Shown: positions 18,033 through 26,765 of the stretch, one piece after another
Layout: each line of letters starts with the position of its first letter
Position numbering within the stretch: position 1 is the first letter of the stretch
Assembly: GCF_038051945.1 (NCBI RefSeq)
Contig: NZ_CP150302.1
Location: 1,860,001 to 1,924,000 of the forward strand
Source of the DNA: Paenibacillus sp. FSL H3-0469
GTDB taxonomy: Bacteria; Bacillota; Bacilli; Paenibacillales; Paenibacillaceae
DNA length: 64,000 nucleotides
Direction: 5' to 3'
Made by a program: the position numbers and the translations under genes
The notes under the pieces: generated by a model
The model's input: the letters and a program-made list of their open reading frames with translations, nothing else
Databases searched by the model: none
What the model was told of the DNA's origin: nothing

Positions 18033-18674
18033 CTATTCCTGCTTGCGCGGGACAACAGAAATCCGGTAGACCGGTACGTTAAGCCCTTTTTCAACCGCCT
18101 GCTCAATCAGACTGCGCACGACCTTGTTCTCTGCCCCTTTGGCGACCACCAGCACTCCCCGTACCTGGGGCTTCACCCGCTTGGTGATGATCGGAGCCTC
18201 GTTCCCTGACTGGCTGTAAGTGACGATCTGGCCGTCCCTGGTGTACTGGGTGGTATGGCGTTTACCGCCGCTGGCATCCGTTTCTTCACTTTGCTGCTGC
18301 GAGTCGTTCATATTGCGCTGCACGATAATTTCCTCTGTGGAATCTACAGTGACCATGATATCCACAGTCCCGACCCCCACAATTTTCTCCAGAATCTCCT
18401 TGGTGCGGTTCTCCATCGCCAGTTCGATGCTGTCAAAAGAATTCGCGCTCCCGGCCTCCTGCTGCAGGACGGTCTGCGAGGTCCCGCTGTCCGGCGGTTC
18501 ACGCCCCGTGTTCTCGTTGTCCAGCTTCTTCACATTCACGAAGGAGTTGAACAGCATGATCGCAACACCCAGCAGGCCGATAATGATCAGCCAGCGGAAG
18601 GTGTGGCTGCGCTTCGGGCTGCCGCTGCCGCCGCCTCCGGCCCACTGCTCCAGCTTTTTCAGCCAATTGCCCAT
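18033..18674 (-). CDS. spoIIIAG: SpoIIIAG, engulfment channel ring protein
   Basis: SpoIIIAG forms a large ring in the intermembrane space as part of the SpoIIIA-SpoIIQ complex. The 213-aa protein has a basic N-terminus, one transmembrane segment (about 27-45) and a C-terminal ring-building motif region (about 85-213), with ENRTKEILEKIVGVGTVDIM and VRGVLVVAKGA. ATG 18674 follows GGAGG. It sits between AF and AH as expected. Confidence 0.95.
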   Translation of the reverse strand: MGNWLKKLEQWAGGGGSGSPKRSHTFRWLIIIGLLGVAIMLFNSFVNVKKLDNENTGREPPDSGTSQTVLQQEAGSANSFDSIELAMENRTKEILEKIVGVGTVDIMVTVDSTEEIIVQRNMNDSQQQSEETDASGGKRHTTQYTRDGQIVTYSQSGNEAPIITKRVKPQVRGVLVVAKGAENKVVRSLIEQAVEKGLNVPVYRISVVPRKQE

Positions 18675-18691
18675 TGATTGCCCGCCTCCTC

Positions 18692-19492
18692 TTATGATTT
18701 CACGGTACCGGCCCCGCTGCTCTGCACCTTGATCAGAGCGGGGTCCAGGTTCCAGTTCTGCTCCAGCAGCTTGATAATTGTTCCGGCTTCCTCCGCCAGG
18801 GTCTCCTTCACTCCTTCTGTGCCGTTCGCGGAAGAGGAGGACGCCGGAGCCGCACCTCCTGAGGAGGACGCTTCCTGCGCTTCCCCCTCTCCGCCGCTAT
18901 CCTCCAGGCTGACCTGGACCGGCTCCACAGGGGTGATCTGTATCGGCCCGGATGACGGCGGGGCTACAGTGCCATTGCCCGGGACAGCACCTCCGGAGGC
19001 ACTCTGCTCCGGCGGGAGAGCTACCATGACTGAGGAGATCAGCGGCACCTCCTCGCCCAGCGGCGCATTCGGATTCGGGCCCATAGCCAGGGCCACCGTC
19101 ACCTTCACCCCGCCTAGCCCGGTGCTCCCGGCAATCTGGTCGCGCATCTGGCCGGCGATTTCCTCGGCAGCCAGCTTCAGGCTCTGGTCACGTGCTCCGG
19201 CAGCAAGCATCCGCCCGTCTGCCAGAATCTTGTCCAGCGAATCCGGTGCACCCTCCGCTCTGTTCAGCAGCCCCCCGCTTCTCTCCTGCTGCTGCATCGC
19301 CATGGTCAGCTCCTTGCTCGCATCCCCCTTCAGCAGAGAGATGATCGGGCTGAGCATCGTCAGCAGAACCAGCAGGCTGAGCACCAGCCTGGCGTAGCGT
19401 TCCATGGATTTACTGGGCAGGAGCATCTCCACGAATGCAGCCATCAGTACGACGAGAATCAGCTCATGGAGCCAACTGCTGAGCCAGGACAT
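18692..19492 (-). CDS. spoIIIAF: SpoIIIAF, sporulation membrane protein
   Basis: SpoIIIAF is a two-TM mother-cell membrane component of the SpoIIIA complex. The 266-aa protein has N-terminal transmembrane segments (about 8-25 and 33-52) and a soluble domain with AAEEIAGQMRDQIA. It then has a Pro/Gly/Ser-rich stretch (about 165-225) that makes it longer than the roughly 206 aa of B. subtilis. ATG 19492 is 6 nt after AGGAGG; the ATG at 19510 lies upstream of that site. Confidence 0.93.
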   Translation of the reverse strand: MSWLSSWLHELILVVLMAAFVEMLLPSKSMERYARLVLSLLVLLTMLSPIISLLKGDASKELTMAMQQQERSGGLLNRAEGAPDSLDKILADGRMLAAGARDQSLKLAAEEIAGQMRDQIAGSTGLGGVKVTVALAMGPNPNAPLGEEVPLISSVMVALPPEQSASGGAVPGNGTVAPPSSGPIQITPVEPVQVSLEDSGGEGEAQEASSSGGAAPASSSSANGTEGVKETLAEEAGTIIKLLEQNWNLDPALIKVQSSGAGTVKS

Positions 19493-19516
19493 GGCGCACC
19501 TCCTTATCATTTCGTG

Positions 19517-20812
19517 CTATCGCATCATCACAGTCACATTGCCCGCGGTCAGCATAATGGTTACCGCCAGGAAGAACATCAGCGAGACGGCGGCCAGCGC
19601 CGCGAAGACATAAATCATGCTTTTGCCGATCGTCTGCAGGCAGGTCACGATCGGTGTCTCGCCCAGCGGCTGCATGACGGCGGCGGCCAGATTGTAGATC
19701 AGGGCGAGGATCAGGATTTTGATCGCCGGGAATGCGCACAGGAAGAGGATAATGATTACTCCCGACAGCCCGATGGCGTTCTTCACCAGCAGTGAGGCCG
19801 AGATGACCGTGTCCGTGGCATCCGCGAACATTTTACCGATCACCGGCACGAAATTCCCTGTAATATATTTGGCCGCGCGTATGGTCACTCCGTCTGTAAC
19901 CGAGCTGGTAATCCCCCGGACAGAGATCACGCCGAGAAACACCGTCAGCAGCACCCCGAGCAGCCCGGCCCCGATATTGCGCAGCAGGTTGGCCAGATGG
20001 GTCAGCTTGTATTTCTCCGACATGGCGCTCACCAGATGCAGTACCGCCGAGAAGAACAGCAGCGGGAAGACCAGCGTATGAATCAGCGTGCCTACGGTAT
20101 GGATCATGAATACGATCAGCGGGTGGGTCACAGACACCGTGACGATATTGCCCATCGAGGCCAGCAGCGCGAACAGCAGCGGAATCATGGCCATCATGAA
20201 ATCGATCATCCGGTCGATGGCATCCTTGGCATAACCGATCGCGACATTGAAGCTGTTAACGGCGATGACCAGCACCACCATGTAGCAGAGCATATAAGCG
20301 ATCTTACTGACGGATTTCCGTTCAAAAGCAGTCTGCAGCGTCTCCAGAATCATGCTCAGCACACTGATCATCACAATCGTGACCAGCAGCTTGCCGTTAT
20401 AGAGCACCTCGTGCCACATGAAGTTCATCAGGCCGGCCAATACGCTTTTGAAGCTTAAGCCCTTATCTCCCGGCAGCAGCATATCCATCAAGGAAGGCGT
20501 CCGGCCCTCCGGGAAAAATCCCCCGTAATCCTTCATCAGCTGGTCCCAGTAAGACTCCACTTTGTCCTTTGGCAGATGCTCCACCTGCCCCTTCACCCAC
20601 TGGTCAACAGGAGACGTAGAGCCTCCGCTGCCGCCTGCAGCCGGGGACGAAGGAACCGGGGCCGTGCTTGCAGCATCTGCAACACTTGCAGAACTTGCGG
20701 CGCTTGCCGTGCTTCCACACAGCAGAAGCAGCTGGAGCACCAGCAGCAGGGCTGGCAGAAGCAGGAGCGCTTTTACCCCTTTTGGCGGCCGAAAAAACCT
20801 ATGCTCCTGCAT
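19517..20812 (-). CDS. spoIIIAE: SpoIIIAE, polytopic membrane protein
   Basis: SpoIIIAE is the large integral membrane component of the SpoIIIA complex. The 431-aa protein has a signal-like N-terminal hydrophobic segment (about 13-38), an Ala/Ser/Pro-rich spacer, and about seven transmembrane segments between residues 130 and 430. ATG 20812 is 8 nt after GGAGG; the GTG three codons upstream is part of that site. The order AD-AE-AF is canonical. Confidence 0.95.
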   Translation of the reverse strand: MQEHRFFRPPKGVKALLLLPALLLVLQLLLLCGSTASAASSASVADAASTAPVPSSPAAGGSGGSTSPVDQWVKGQVEHLPKDKVESYWDQLMKDYGGFFPEGRTPSLMDMLLPGDKGLSFKSVLAGLMNFMWHEVLYNGKLLVTIVMISVLSMILETLQTAFERKSVSKIAYMLCYMVVLVIAVNSFNVAIGYAKDAIDRMIDFMMAMIPLLFALLASMGNIVTVSVTHPLIVFMIHTVGTLIHTLVFPLLFFSAVLHLVSAMSEKYKLTHLANLLRNIGAGLLGVLLTVFLGVISVRGITSSVTDGVTIRAAKYITGNFVPVIGKMFADATDTVISASLLVKNAIGLSGVIIILFLCAFPAIKILILALIYNLAAAVMQPLGETPIVTCLQTIGKSMIYVFAALAAVSLMFFLAVTIMLTAGNVTVMMR

Positions 20813-20859
20813 TCCCCTCACCTCCGCTTTACTCCAACTTGTCCGGCATATCCGCTGTA

Positions 20860-21249
20860 TCAGGCTGGCAGCAGCTTCATGACGGTTTCAATAATAATGC
20901 TGATAATCGGAACAGCCAGCACCATGATCAGCACCTTGCCGGCCAGCTCAATCTTGGAAGCAATCGATTCCTGCCCGGCATCCCTCACAATCTGCGCCCC
21001 GAATTCCGCGATATAGGAGATGCCGATGATTTTGAACACGGTTTTGATATGGATCATTTCCATCCCGGAGGATTCCGCGACCCGCTCCAGCGTACCGAGA
21101 ATCGTTCCGATCTTGCCGATCAGGAACAAGAATATGAGAATGCCGGCCGCAGTGGTGAGCAGGAAGGCAAATACCGGCTTTTGCTCCTTCAGGACGAGGA
21201 TCAGGACCGTCGCCAAGATGCCAATTCCCACAATCTGAATGATTTCCAT
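20860..21249 (-). CDS. spoIIIAD: SpoIIIAD
   Basis: This 129-aa mother-cell membrane protein has about four transmembrane segments (MEIIQIVGIGILATVLILVL at the start, and PVFAFLLTTAAGILIFLFLI). It carries a conserved central stretch (MEMIHIKTVFKIIGISYIAE). The length matches B. subtilis SpoIIIAD. It follows spoIIIAC by 9 bp and belongs to the same operon. Confidence 0.95.
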   Translation of the reverse strand: MEIIQIVGIGILATVLILVLKEQKPVFAFLLTTAAGILIFLFLIGKIGTILGTLERVAESSGMEMIHIKTVFKIIGISYIAEFGAQIVRDAGQESIASKIELAGKVLIMVLAVPIISIIIETVMKLLPA

Positions 21250-21258
21250 AACTTCAGC

Positions 21259-21462
21259 CTACTGAAAAAGAAAAATCGTTTTGATTTCCTGCAGCAGCCC
21301 ATCCAGCATCCGGATGACCATGAACAGGACGATGATAAAGCCGACAATCGTTACCCAGTGGGCGATATCCTCTTTGCCCATCTGCTTAAGCACCGTGTGG
21401 ATCATGGCGATAATGATGCCGATGCCGGCAATCTGAAAGATCGCGTTGACTTCAATATTCAT
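21259..21462 (-). CDS. spoIIIAC: SpoIIIAC
   Basis: This 67-aa membrane protein has two transmembrane helices (NAIFQIAGIGIIIAMIHTVL and HWVTIVGFIIVLFMVIRML). It aligns by eye with the 68-aa B. subtilis protein (QMGKEDIAHWV against QMGKKEYAQWV, ending in IFLFQ). ATG 21462 is 8 nt after GAGG; the GTG at 21471 is part of that site. It is 13 bp after spoIIIAB. Confidence 0.96.
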   Translation of the reverse strand: MNIEVNAIFQIAGIGIIIAMIHTVLKQMGKEDIAHWVTIVGFIIVLFMVIRMLDGLLQEIKTIFLFQ

Positions 21463-21475
21463 TCCTGGCACCTCG

Positions 21476-21994
21476 CTAAAAGATCAAAATGACGATCAAT
21501 GCTCCAAGCAGCAGCCCCAGGCTTTTGCTCACCTTCTCATACTTGCCCTGATCTTCTCTGGCCGCTGTCTCCTCCTGCTTCAATTGCTGTAAAGCCAGAG
21601 CAATATGCGTGCTCTGATTCGGCCGGTCACTGGTTCCAAGCGTGCAGCTGAGCTGCCGGATAATTTCCTTCTCCGTGCCCCGCAGCGATGCGCTGCTCCA
21701 GTGGGCTTCCACCGCCCGCCGGATGGCCTCTTCCGCACTGTAGTTATGCGGCGGATTCATCTCATCCGCCGCCGTAAGGAAGAAGGCCCGCAGCGGCTCC
21801 TTCGTCTGCAGCCCGATCCGGCGCAGCGCCTCCGGCAGCGGCGTGTAGCCGTACTGGATCTCGGTCTCCAGCCGCTGGAGCGCGGCAATCAAGGCCCGGA
21901 TATGCCTCGGCCGGTCCGCATACTGGGCCGCCCGCTTGAAGCCGGCCAGTGTGCCGGCCAGCACAATCAGTACCGCGCCAAGGAGCTTAAGCAT
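21476..21994 (-). CDS. spoIIIAB: SpoIIIAB
   Basis: This 172-aa mother-cell protein of the SpoIIIA complex has an N-terminal transmembrane segment and a C-terminal one (LGLLLGALIVILIF). The soluble central helices include IRALIAALQRLETEIQYGYT. I choose ATG 21994, after GGGGTGA. It overlaps the end of spoIIIAA by 8 bp, indicating translational coupling. The longer frame to 22060 is not family-like. Confidence 0.95.
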   Translation of the reverse strand: MLKLLGAVLIVLAGTLAGFKRAAQYADRPRHIRALIAALQRLETEIQYGYTPLPEALRRIGLQTKEPLRAFFLTAADEMNPPHNYSAEEAIRRAVEAHWSSASLRGTEKEIIRQLSCTLGTSDRPNQSTHIALALQQLKQEETAAREDQGKYEKVSKSLGLLLGALIVILIF

Positions 21995-22994
21995 GGCGGT
22001 CACCCCCTGACACCGGCTGCTCCTCCGGCGAGACCAGCAGCAGCCCGCGCTTCTGGGCATCCAGAATGCGGAAGGACAAGCCGGAGGCTCCGCGGTGCAG
22101 AATCACATACCGCTCGAACATCCGGTGCTCCAGCAGCCCGCCGAGCCCGGGCCGCCGGGCCAGCTCGGACACTTCCTTGCCGTGCGCGGAAGCGACCACC
22201 GAGATTCCGGCGTGCAGCGCCTCGGTCACCGCCTCCGCGTCCTCCACGCGGCCGATTTCATCGGCGATCAGCACATCGGGCGACAGGGAGCGGATCATCA
22301 TCATCATGCCTTCCGCCTTGGGGCAACCGTCCAGAATATCCGTGCGCGGCCCGACATCAAAAGCCGGAATTCCCCGGCGGCTGCCCGCAATCTCGGAGCG
22401 TTCGTCGACGATGCCGACCTTCAGCCCCGGCCGGCTGCCATCCCGGCCCCCGCTTGTACCTGCCGACAGCTGCCTGGCCAGATCGCGCAGCAGTGTGGTC
22501 TTGCCATGCTGCGGCGGGGACAGGATCAGCGTATGCATGACCCGCTGCCGCCCCCGGTCTAGCAGATAAGGCAGCACGCCGTCGGCGATGCCGTGCACCT
22601 CACGGGCAATCCGCACGTTGAAGCCGGTAATATCACGCAGATGCTCCACGCCGCCCCCGCTTAAGACCGTCCGGCCGCAGAGGCCGATCCGGTGTCCGCC
22701 CGGAATGGTGATGAAGCCCTTGCGCAGCTCCTCTTCCATCGTATAGAGGGAATGATTGCTGATGAGGTCCAGCAGCCGGTGCGTATCCTCCCGGTCCGGC
22801 CGGTACGCCTCGCCGGGTAGCTGGGTCAGGGTGCCGCCAGTACCGATGAAATGATACTTGCCGGAATAGTTGATCTCCAGCGGCCGTCCCTCACGGACGC
22901 GAATCTCCTCCACCTTGTCCAGGAGCGCAGCGGGGAGGCCGCCGAGCAGCGCTCTTACTTTTTCGGGAAACAACAGAAGCCAGTCATTTGCCAT
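21987..22994 (-). CDS. spoIIIAA: SpoIIIAA ATPase
   Basis: SpoIIIAA is the AAA+/secretion-type ATPase of the SpoIIIA complex. The 335-aa protein has Walker A in SPPQHGKTTLLRDLA and Walker B in PDVLIADEIGR, and an N-terminal helical part with EEIRVREGRPLEINY. ATG 22994 gives a length near the 307 aa of B. subtilis; the frame continues 26 codons upstream without family similarity. It is first in the spoIIIA operon. Sigma-E control is known for the family; I saw only a weak sigma-E-like match near 23020-23055 and do not claim it. Confidence 0.95.
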   Translation of the reverse strand: MANDWLLLFPEKVRALLGGLPAALLDKVEEIRVREGRPLEINYSGKYHFIGTGGTLTQLPGEAYRPDREDTHRLLDLISNHSLYTMEEELRKGFITIPGGHRIGLCGRTVLSGGGVEHLRDITGFNVRIAREVHGIADGVLPYLLDRGRQRVMHTLILSPPQHGKTTLLRDLARQLSAGTSGGRDGSRPGLKVGIVDERSEIAGSRRGIPAFDVGPRTDILDGCPKAEGMMMMIRSLSPDVLIADEIGRVEDAEAVTEALHAGISVVASAHGKEVSELARRPGLGGLLEHRMFERYVILHRGASGLSFRILDAQKRGLLLVSPEEQPVSGGDRHA

Positions 22995-23075
22995 ACCAGG
23001 TACCCCCAAGCTGTCCTCTACTAATAGCTTTATTTCATATTTATGCTTGTACTTATGCTTTATGCCTATCATCTA

Positions 23076-23339
23076 TCATTTCTTGAGAATCCCGAATAAG
23101 AGAATAGCCACCCCGCAGCCAATCCAGCCTAGCTTGCCCCAGGACAGCTGCTCTGCCATCCCTGTAAGGCCGACAGCCGTGGTCAGAATGAGGATCGTAG
23201 GGCCGACAAGCGCCAATCCCGAATTGACAGCCAGCGCCTTATCCACTTGGTTCAGCTTCAGCATAATCAAGGCCGCTGCAATCTCCACAGTGCCGGACAG
23301 CAGCCGCAGGCCAGACATCCAGCTTACATACTTGTCCAA
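23076..23339 (-). CDS. yqhV: YqhV, small membrane protein (DUF2619)
   Basis: This 87-aa protein with about three transmembrane segments (for example GTVEIAAALIMLKLNQ and LALVGPTILILTTAV) lies immediately upstream of spoIIIAA. That is the position of yqhV in B. subtilis. The TTG at 23339 is 9 nt after AAGGAG, while the TTG at 23348 directly abuts it. Function is unknown. The assignment rests on position, size and hydrophobicity. Confidence 0.85.
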   Translation of the reverse strand: MDKYVSWMSGLRLLSGTVEIAAALIMLKLNQVDKALAVNSGLALVGPTILILTTAVGLTGMAEQLSWGKLGWIGCGVAILLFGILKK

Positions 23340-23581
23340 TGTTCTCAACTCCTTCGTTCAAATCTATGGATCGTACACATACCCTGCATATCAAACAAGC
23401 TGTTATCCATGGATATGCGGAAAGGGGCGACTTTAGACAAGAAGAAATGGGGATACTAGCGGAGAATTCAGGAGGTGTGAAAGAAATCATAGTGCCGCCC
23501 TCTATAAAAAAATATCATCGGTATGATAAAATTAATTTTGCCGTATCCAAAGATAACTGAGCAAAGAAGGGGATCACAGTC

Positions 23582-24448
23582 ATGCAAGTTCGCAATTTCG
23601 TAGTACCGCTTGTATCAGGAACGATAGCCAGACAGGTAAAAGAGGTAGCTATTATTGTATTTTCAGCCTTTCTGGTAGCAGCAGGGCTCCGCCTGTTCCT
23701 GATTCCGCATCAATTGCTCAGCGGCGGTGTAGCCGGGACAGCTTCCATCATCGGGTATTTGACTCATCCCAAATTTATCTCGCTGTACTATTTCGCCATC
23801 AATCTCCCGATCCTGATCTGGGGCTTCGTCGCCGTGGGCAAAAAGTACATCTGCTATAGCATGCTGTCTGTACTGTGCACTACCTGGTTCCTGACCGTTA
23901 TCCCTGTGGTGAAGCTCACCAAGGACCCGATCCTGGCCAGTATCTTCGGCGGGGTGATTATTGCGGGAGGGGTGGGCTTCTCGCTGCGGGCGGGCGGTTC
24001 TTCCGGGGGCTTCGACATTCTCGGCTCTATCATTACCCGTAAGCGGGATATTCCCATGGGCACCGTGTTGTTCGTCATGGACGGCCTGGTAATCTTAAGT
24101 CTGGGCTTCTTCAAAAGCTGGGATTCCGCGCTCTACGCGATGCTCTGTATCTTCGTCAAAAGCCGGGTGGTGGATATGATTCACATCCGCCATGTCAAGC
24201 TGACCTGCTTCATCGTCACCAAGGAGCGCGAGAAAATGCTGAACCGGCTGACCAGCCTGCCGCACGGCATCACCGTTGTGAACGCAGAGGGCGGGTACAG
24301 TCAGGAGGGCAATACGATGCTGATGACCGTAACCACCCGCTATGAGCTGGCAGATCTGCGCAAGACGATTCTGGAGACCGATCCGAAATCTTTCGTTAAC
24401 GTGCTGGAGACGGTAGAGATTATGGGCAGGTTCCGGCGGCTAAGCTAG
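23582..24448 (+). CDS. YitT/DUF161 family membrane protein
   Basis: The 288-aa protein has about five transmembrane segments in the first 190 residues, including the conserved GLRLFLIPHQLLSGGVAGTA and LRAGGSSGGFDILGSI. A C-terminal DUF2179 soluble domain follows (HGITVVNAEGGYSQEGN). This is the YitT family; the transported substrate is not known. ATG 23582 follows AGAAGGGG. It is transcribed away from yqhV-spoIIIA and ends in a strong terminator. It is not at this position in B. subtilis. Confidence 0.92.
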   Translation: MQVRNFVVPLVSGTIARQVKEVAIIVFSAFLVAAGLRLFLIPHQLLSGGVAGTASIIGYLTHPKFISLYYFAINLPILIWGFVAVGKKYICYSMLSVLCTTWFLTVIPVVKLTKDPILASIFGGVIIAGGVGFSLRAGGSSGGFDILGSIITRKRDIPMGTVLFVMDGLVILSLGFFKSWDSALYAMLCIFVKSRVVDMIHIRHVKLTCFIVTKEREKMLNRLTSLPHGITVVNAEGGYSQEGNTMLMTVTTRYELADLRKTILETDPKSFVNVLETVEIMGRFRRLS

Positions 24449-24489
24449 TGAGTGCATGTTGCGGGCCATTCCTAACTTATGTATGATGC

Positions 24490-24535
24490 AAAAAGAGTGC
24501 AGTTCTCCGCTTCGGCGGGGAACTGCACTCTTTTT
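24490..24535. terminator. terminator after yitT
   Basis: AAAAAGAGTGCAGTTC and GAACTGCACTCTTTTT form a 16-bp perfect stem with an inner GC hairpin. It can work in both directions and separates the plus-strand yitT-type gene from the convergent lysC. Confidence 0.9.
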
Positions 24536-24567
24536 GTTTTGCGTCTTTGTGTTAAGCATGATGGCAC

Positions 24568-24645
24568 AATGTACTTGGTTATTCGCATACATTTGGCCCA
24601 TTACCCTAACGACGGCACAATGTATTCGGTTTTTCGCATACATTC
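24568..24645. repeat. two palindromic units 51 bp apart
   Basis: Imperfect palindromes AATGTACTTGG...CATACATT (from 24568) and AATGTATTCGG...CATACATT (from 24619) are exactly 51 bp apart. They resemble the core of the array at 985-1225 (AATGTA, TCGGTTTTTCG, TACATT). They lie in the convergent gap between the yitT terminator and the lysC stop. Confidence 0.8.
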
Positions 24646-24663
24646 AACCTTATAATTTGCGGC

Positions 24664-25917
24664 TTAGCGGCGGTCCTGTGGACCTCCAACGAAGGCTTGC
24701 TCTTGTGTATCCAGGTTATAGGCGGTATGCAGCGCCTGAATAATCTGCTGCAGGTTGCCGGATTCAATCACACAGGACACCTTGATCTCGGAGGTGCTGA
24801 CCATCTTGATGCTCACGCCTTCATTCGAGATCACCTCGAACATTTTGGCGGCAACACCCGGGTGGCTGACCATTCCGGCGCCGACAATCGACACCTTGAC
24901 CAGACTGTCCTCGGAAGTCACTTCACGGTAAGGCAATACGCTGTGCAGCCCCTCGATGACCTCCTTGGCCTTCACCAGATCGCCAAGCGCTACAGTGAAG
25001 GAGAAATCTGCCGTCTCGTTTTGTACTCCGCTCTGCACGATAATGTCAACATCCACGCCCTCATCGGCCAGCTTGCCGAATACCTGGGCGAGTACCCCCG
25101 GCACATCAGGAACTCCCAGAATACTGATCCGGGCCACATTCTTGTCATAGGCAATTCCGCTTACTACTACACCCTGCTCCATGCTTGCTTCCTCCTTCAC
25201 CACAGTACCTTCATTATGGTTAAAGCTTGATCTTACGACCAGCTTCACTTGATATCGTTTGGCATATTCCACGGCACGCGGATGCAGCACAGCTGCCCCG
25301 AGATTCGCCAGCTCCAGCATCTCGTCGTAGGAGATTTCCTTCAGCTTGCGCGCCGTCTTCACAATACGCGGGTCAGTCGAGTAGATGCCGTCTACGTCAG
25401 TGTAGATCTCGCAGACATCCGCTTTGATCGCTGCGGCCAGCGCAACCGCTGTCGTATCCGAGCCTCCGCGGCCCAGCGTGGTGATCTCGCCATCCAGCGT
25501 CATGCCCTGGAAGCCGGCTACAATCACAATCTGTTCACGCTCCAGCGATTCCAGCACCCGGCGTGGAACAATCTCACTGATCCGTGCCCGGCCGTGGGTC
25601 TCATCAGTACGGAACCCGGCCTGCCAGCCTGTATAGGATACTGCATTCCGTCCGATTCCGTGAAGCGCAATCGACAGAAGCGCAACGGAGATCTGCTCTC
25701 CGGTAGTCATCAGCATATCCATCTCGCGTGCGGGGGGCTGACCGTTCAGCTGATTCGCCTGATCGATCAGATCATCTGTGGTATCTCCCATAGCGGAGAC
25801 CACCACAACGCAGCGGTGTCCTTCATCCTGCTTGGCTGCGATCCGCCCGGCGACCCGCTTCATACGTTCAATGTCGCCGACGGAGCTGCCCCCGAATTTC
25901 ATGACATAAAGTGACAA
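24664..25917 (-). CDS. lysC: aspartate kinase
   Basis: Aspartokinase phosphorylates aspartate, the entry to the lysine, threonine, methionine and diaminopimelate branch. The 417-aa protein starts with the nucleotide-binding KFGGSSVGDIERMKRVA. It has the catalytic-domain stretch ITTLGRGGSDTTAVALAAA and two C-terminal ACT domains (about 265-410) for feedback control. Three upstream starts are possible; TTG 25917, about 11 nt after GGGAG, gives the best family fit. The isozyme (LysC or DapG type) cannot be told by eye. No lysine riboswitch was seen upstream. Confidence 0.92.
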   Translation of the reverse strand: MSLYVMKFGGSSVGDIERMKRVAGRIAAKQDEGHRCVVVVSAMGDTTDDLIDQANQLNGQPPAREMDMLMTTGEQISVALLSIALHGIGRNAVSYTGWQAGFRTDETHGRARISEIVPRRVLESLEREQIVIVAGFQGMTLDGEITTLGRGGSDTTAVALAAAIKADVCEIYTDVDGIYSTDPRIVKTARKLKEISYDEMLELANLGAAVLHPRAVEYAKRYQVKLVVRSSFNHNEGTVVKEEASMEQGVVVSGIAYDKNVARISILGVPDVPGVLAQVFGKLADEGVDVDIIVQSGVQNETADFSFTVALGDLVKAKEVIEGLHSVLPYREVTSEDSLVKVSIVGAGMVSHPGVAAKMFEVISNEGVSIKMVSTSEIKVSCVIESGNLQQIIQALHTAYNLDTQEQAFVGGPQDRR

Positions 25918-26089
25918 AGTTCCATTCACTCCCTATTTCGCTCTAAAGTAGCTTAAATTTTGGTTAACGCTTTAACACAGTATAATACGAAAATCATAAC
26001 ATGCGTTAATGGTTTCACAAAATAATATGCCCATTTTTGAAGAACCCGGCCATAACCCCGAACCCGCCACGGCCTGCTCAGGCTCCATT

Positions 26090-26735
26090 CAGGGGCACTA
26101 GTGCTCCTCATTCGCTCATCCAGCCCGCTTCCGCTCCATTCAGGGGCACTAATGCCCTCATTCGCTCATCCAGCCCGCTTCGGCCCAATTCAGGGGCACT
26201 AATGCTCCTCATTCGCTCATCCAGCCCGCTTCGGCCCAATTCAACAGCACTAGTGCTCCTCATTCGCTCATCCAACCCGCTTCGGCCCAATTCAGGGGCA
26301 CTAGTGCTCCTCATTCGCTCGTCCAGCCCGCTTCGGCCCAATTCAGGGGCACTAATGCACCTCATTCGCTCATCCAGCCAGCTTCGGCTCAATTCAGGTG
26401 CACTAATGCTCCTCATTCGCTCATACAGCCCGCTTCGGCCCAATTCAGGGGCACTAGTGCTCCTCATTCGCTCATCCAGCCCGCTTCGGCCCAATTCTGG
26501 TGCACTAGTGCACCTCATTCGCTCGTCCAGCCCGCTTCGGCCCAATTCTGGTGCACTAGTGCACCTCATTCGCTCATTTAGCCCGCTTCGGCCCAATTCA
26601 ACAGCACTAGTGCTCCTCATTCGCTCATCCGGCCCGCTTCGGCCCAATTCTGGTGCACTAGTGCACCTCATTCGCTCATCCGGCCGCTTCAGCCCAATTC
26701 AACAGCATTTGTGCTCCTCATTACTCTCCTTCACG
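26090..26735. repeat. 51-bp tandem palindromic repeat, 13 copies
   Basis: Palindrome centres lie at about 26100, 26150, 26200, 26251, 26302, 26353, 26404, 26455, 26506, 26557, 26608, 26659 and 26709, so the period is 50-51 bp. The core is GCACTAGTGC with variable flanks that partly co-vary: GGGGCAC with GTGCTCC, GGTGCAC with GTGCACC. The linker is TCATTCGCTCATCCAGCCCG followed by CTTCGGCCCAATTC. Long Ser/Arg/Leu-rich open frames on both strands are artefacts of a period divisible by 3. It lies between lysC and efp. Confidence 0.93.
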
Positions 26736-26765
26736 CCACATTCCGTCCCACCGTAGGCTTCCGTC

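Noticed and set aside
22995..23075. Sigma-E promoter for spoIIIAA
   Set aside because: GCATAAA and CATAAATA are present at about 13 bp spacing, but the match to the -10 consensus is too poor to assert, although sigma-E control is expected.
25918..26036. Lysine riboswitch before lysC
   Set aside because: Only about 120 bp of simple AT-rich sequence precede the gene before the repeats; no L-box stems or terminator are visible.
26037..26756. 239-codon plus and 187-codon minus repetitive frames
   Set aside because: Both are products of the 13-copy palindromic array, with the same unit read on both strands and no start signals.
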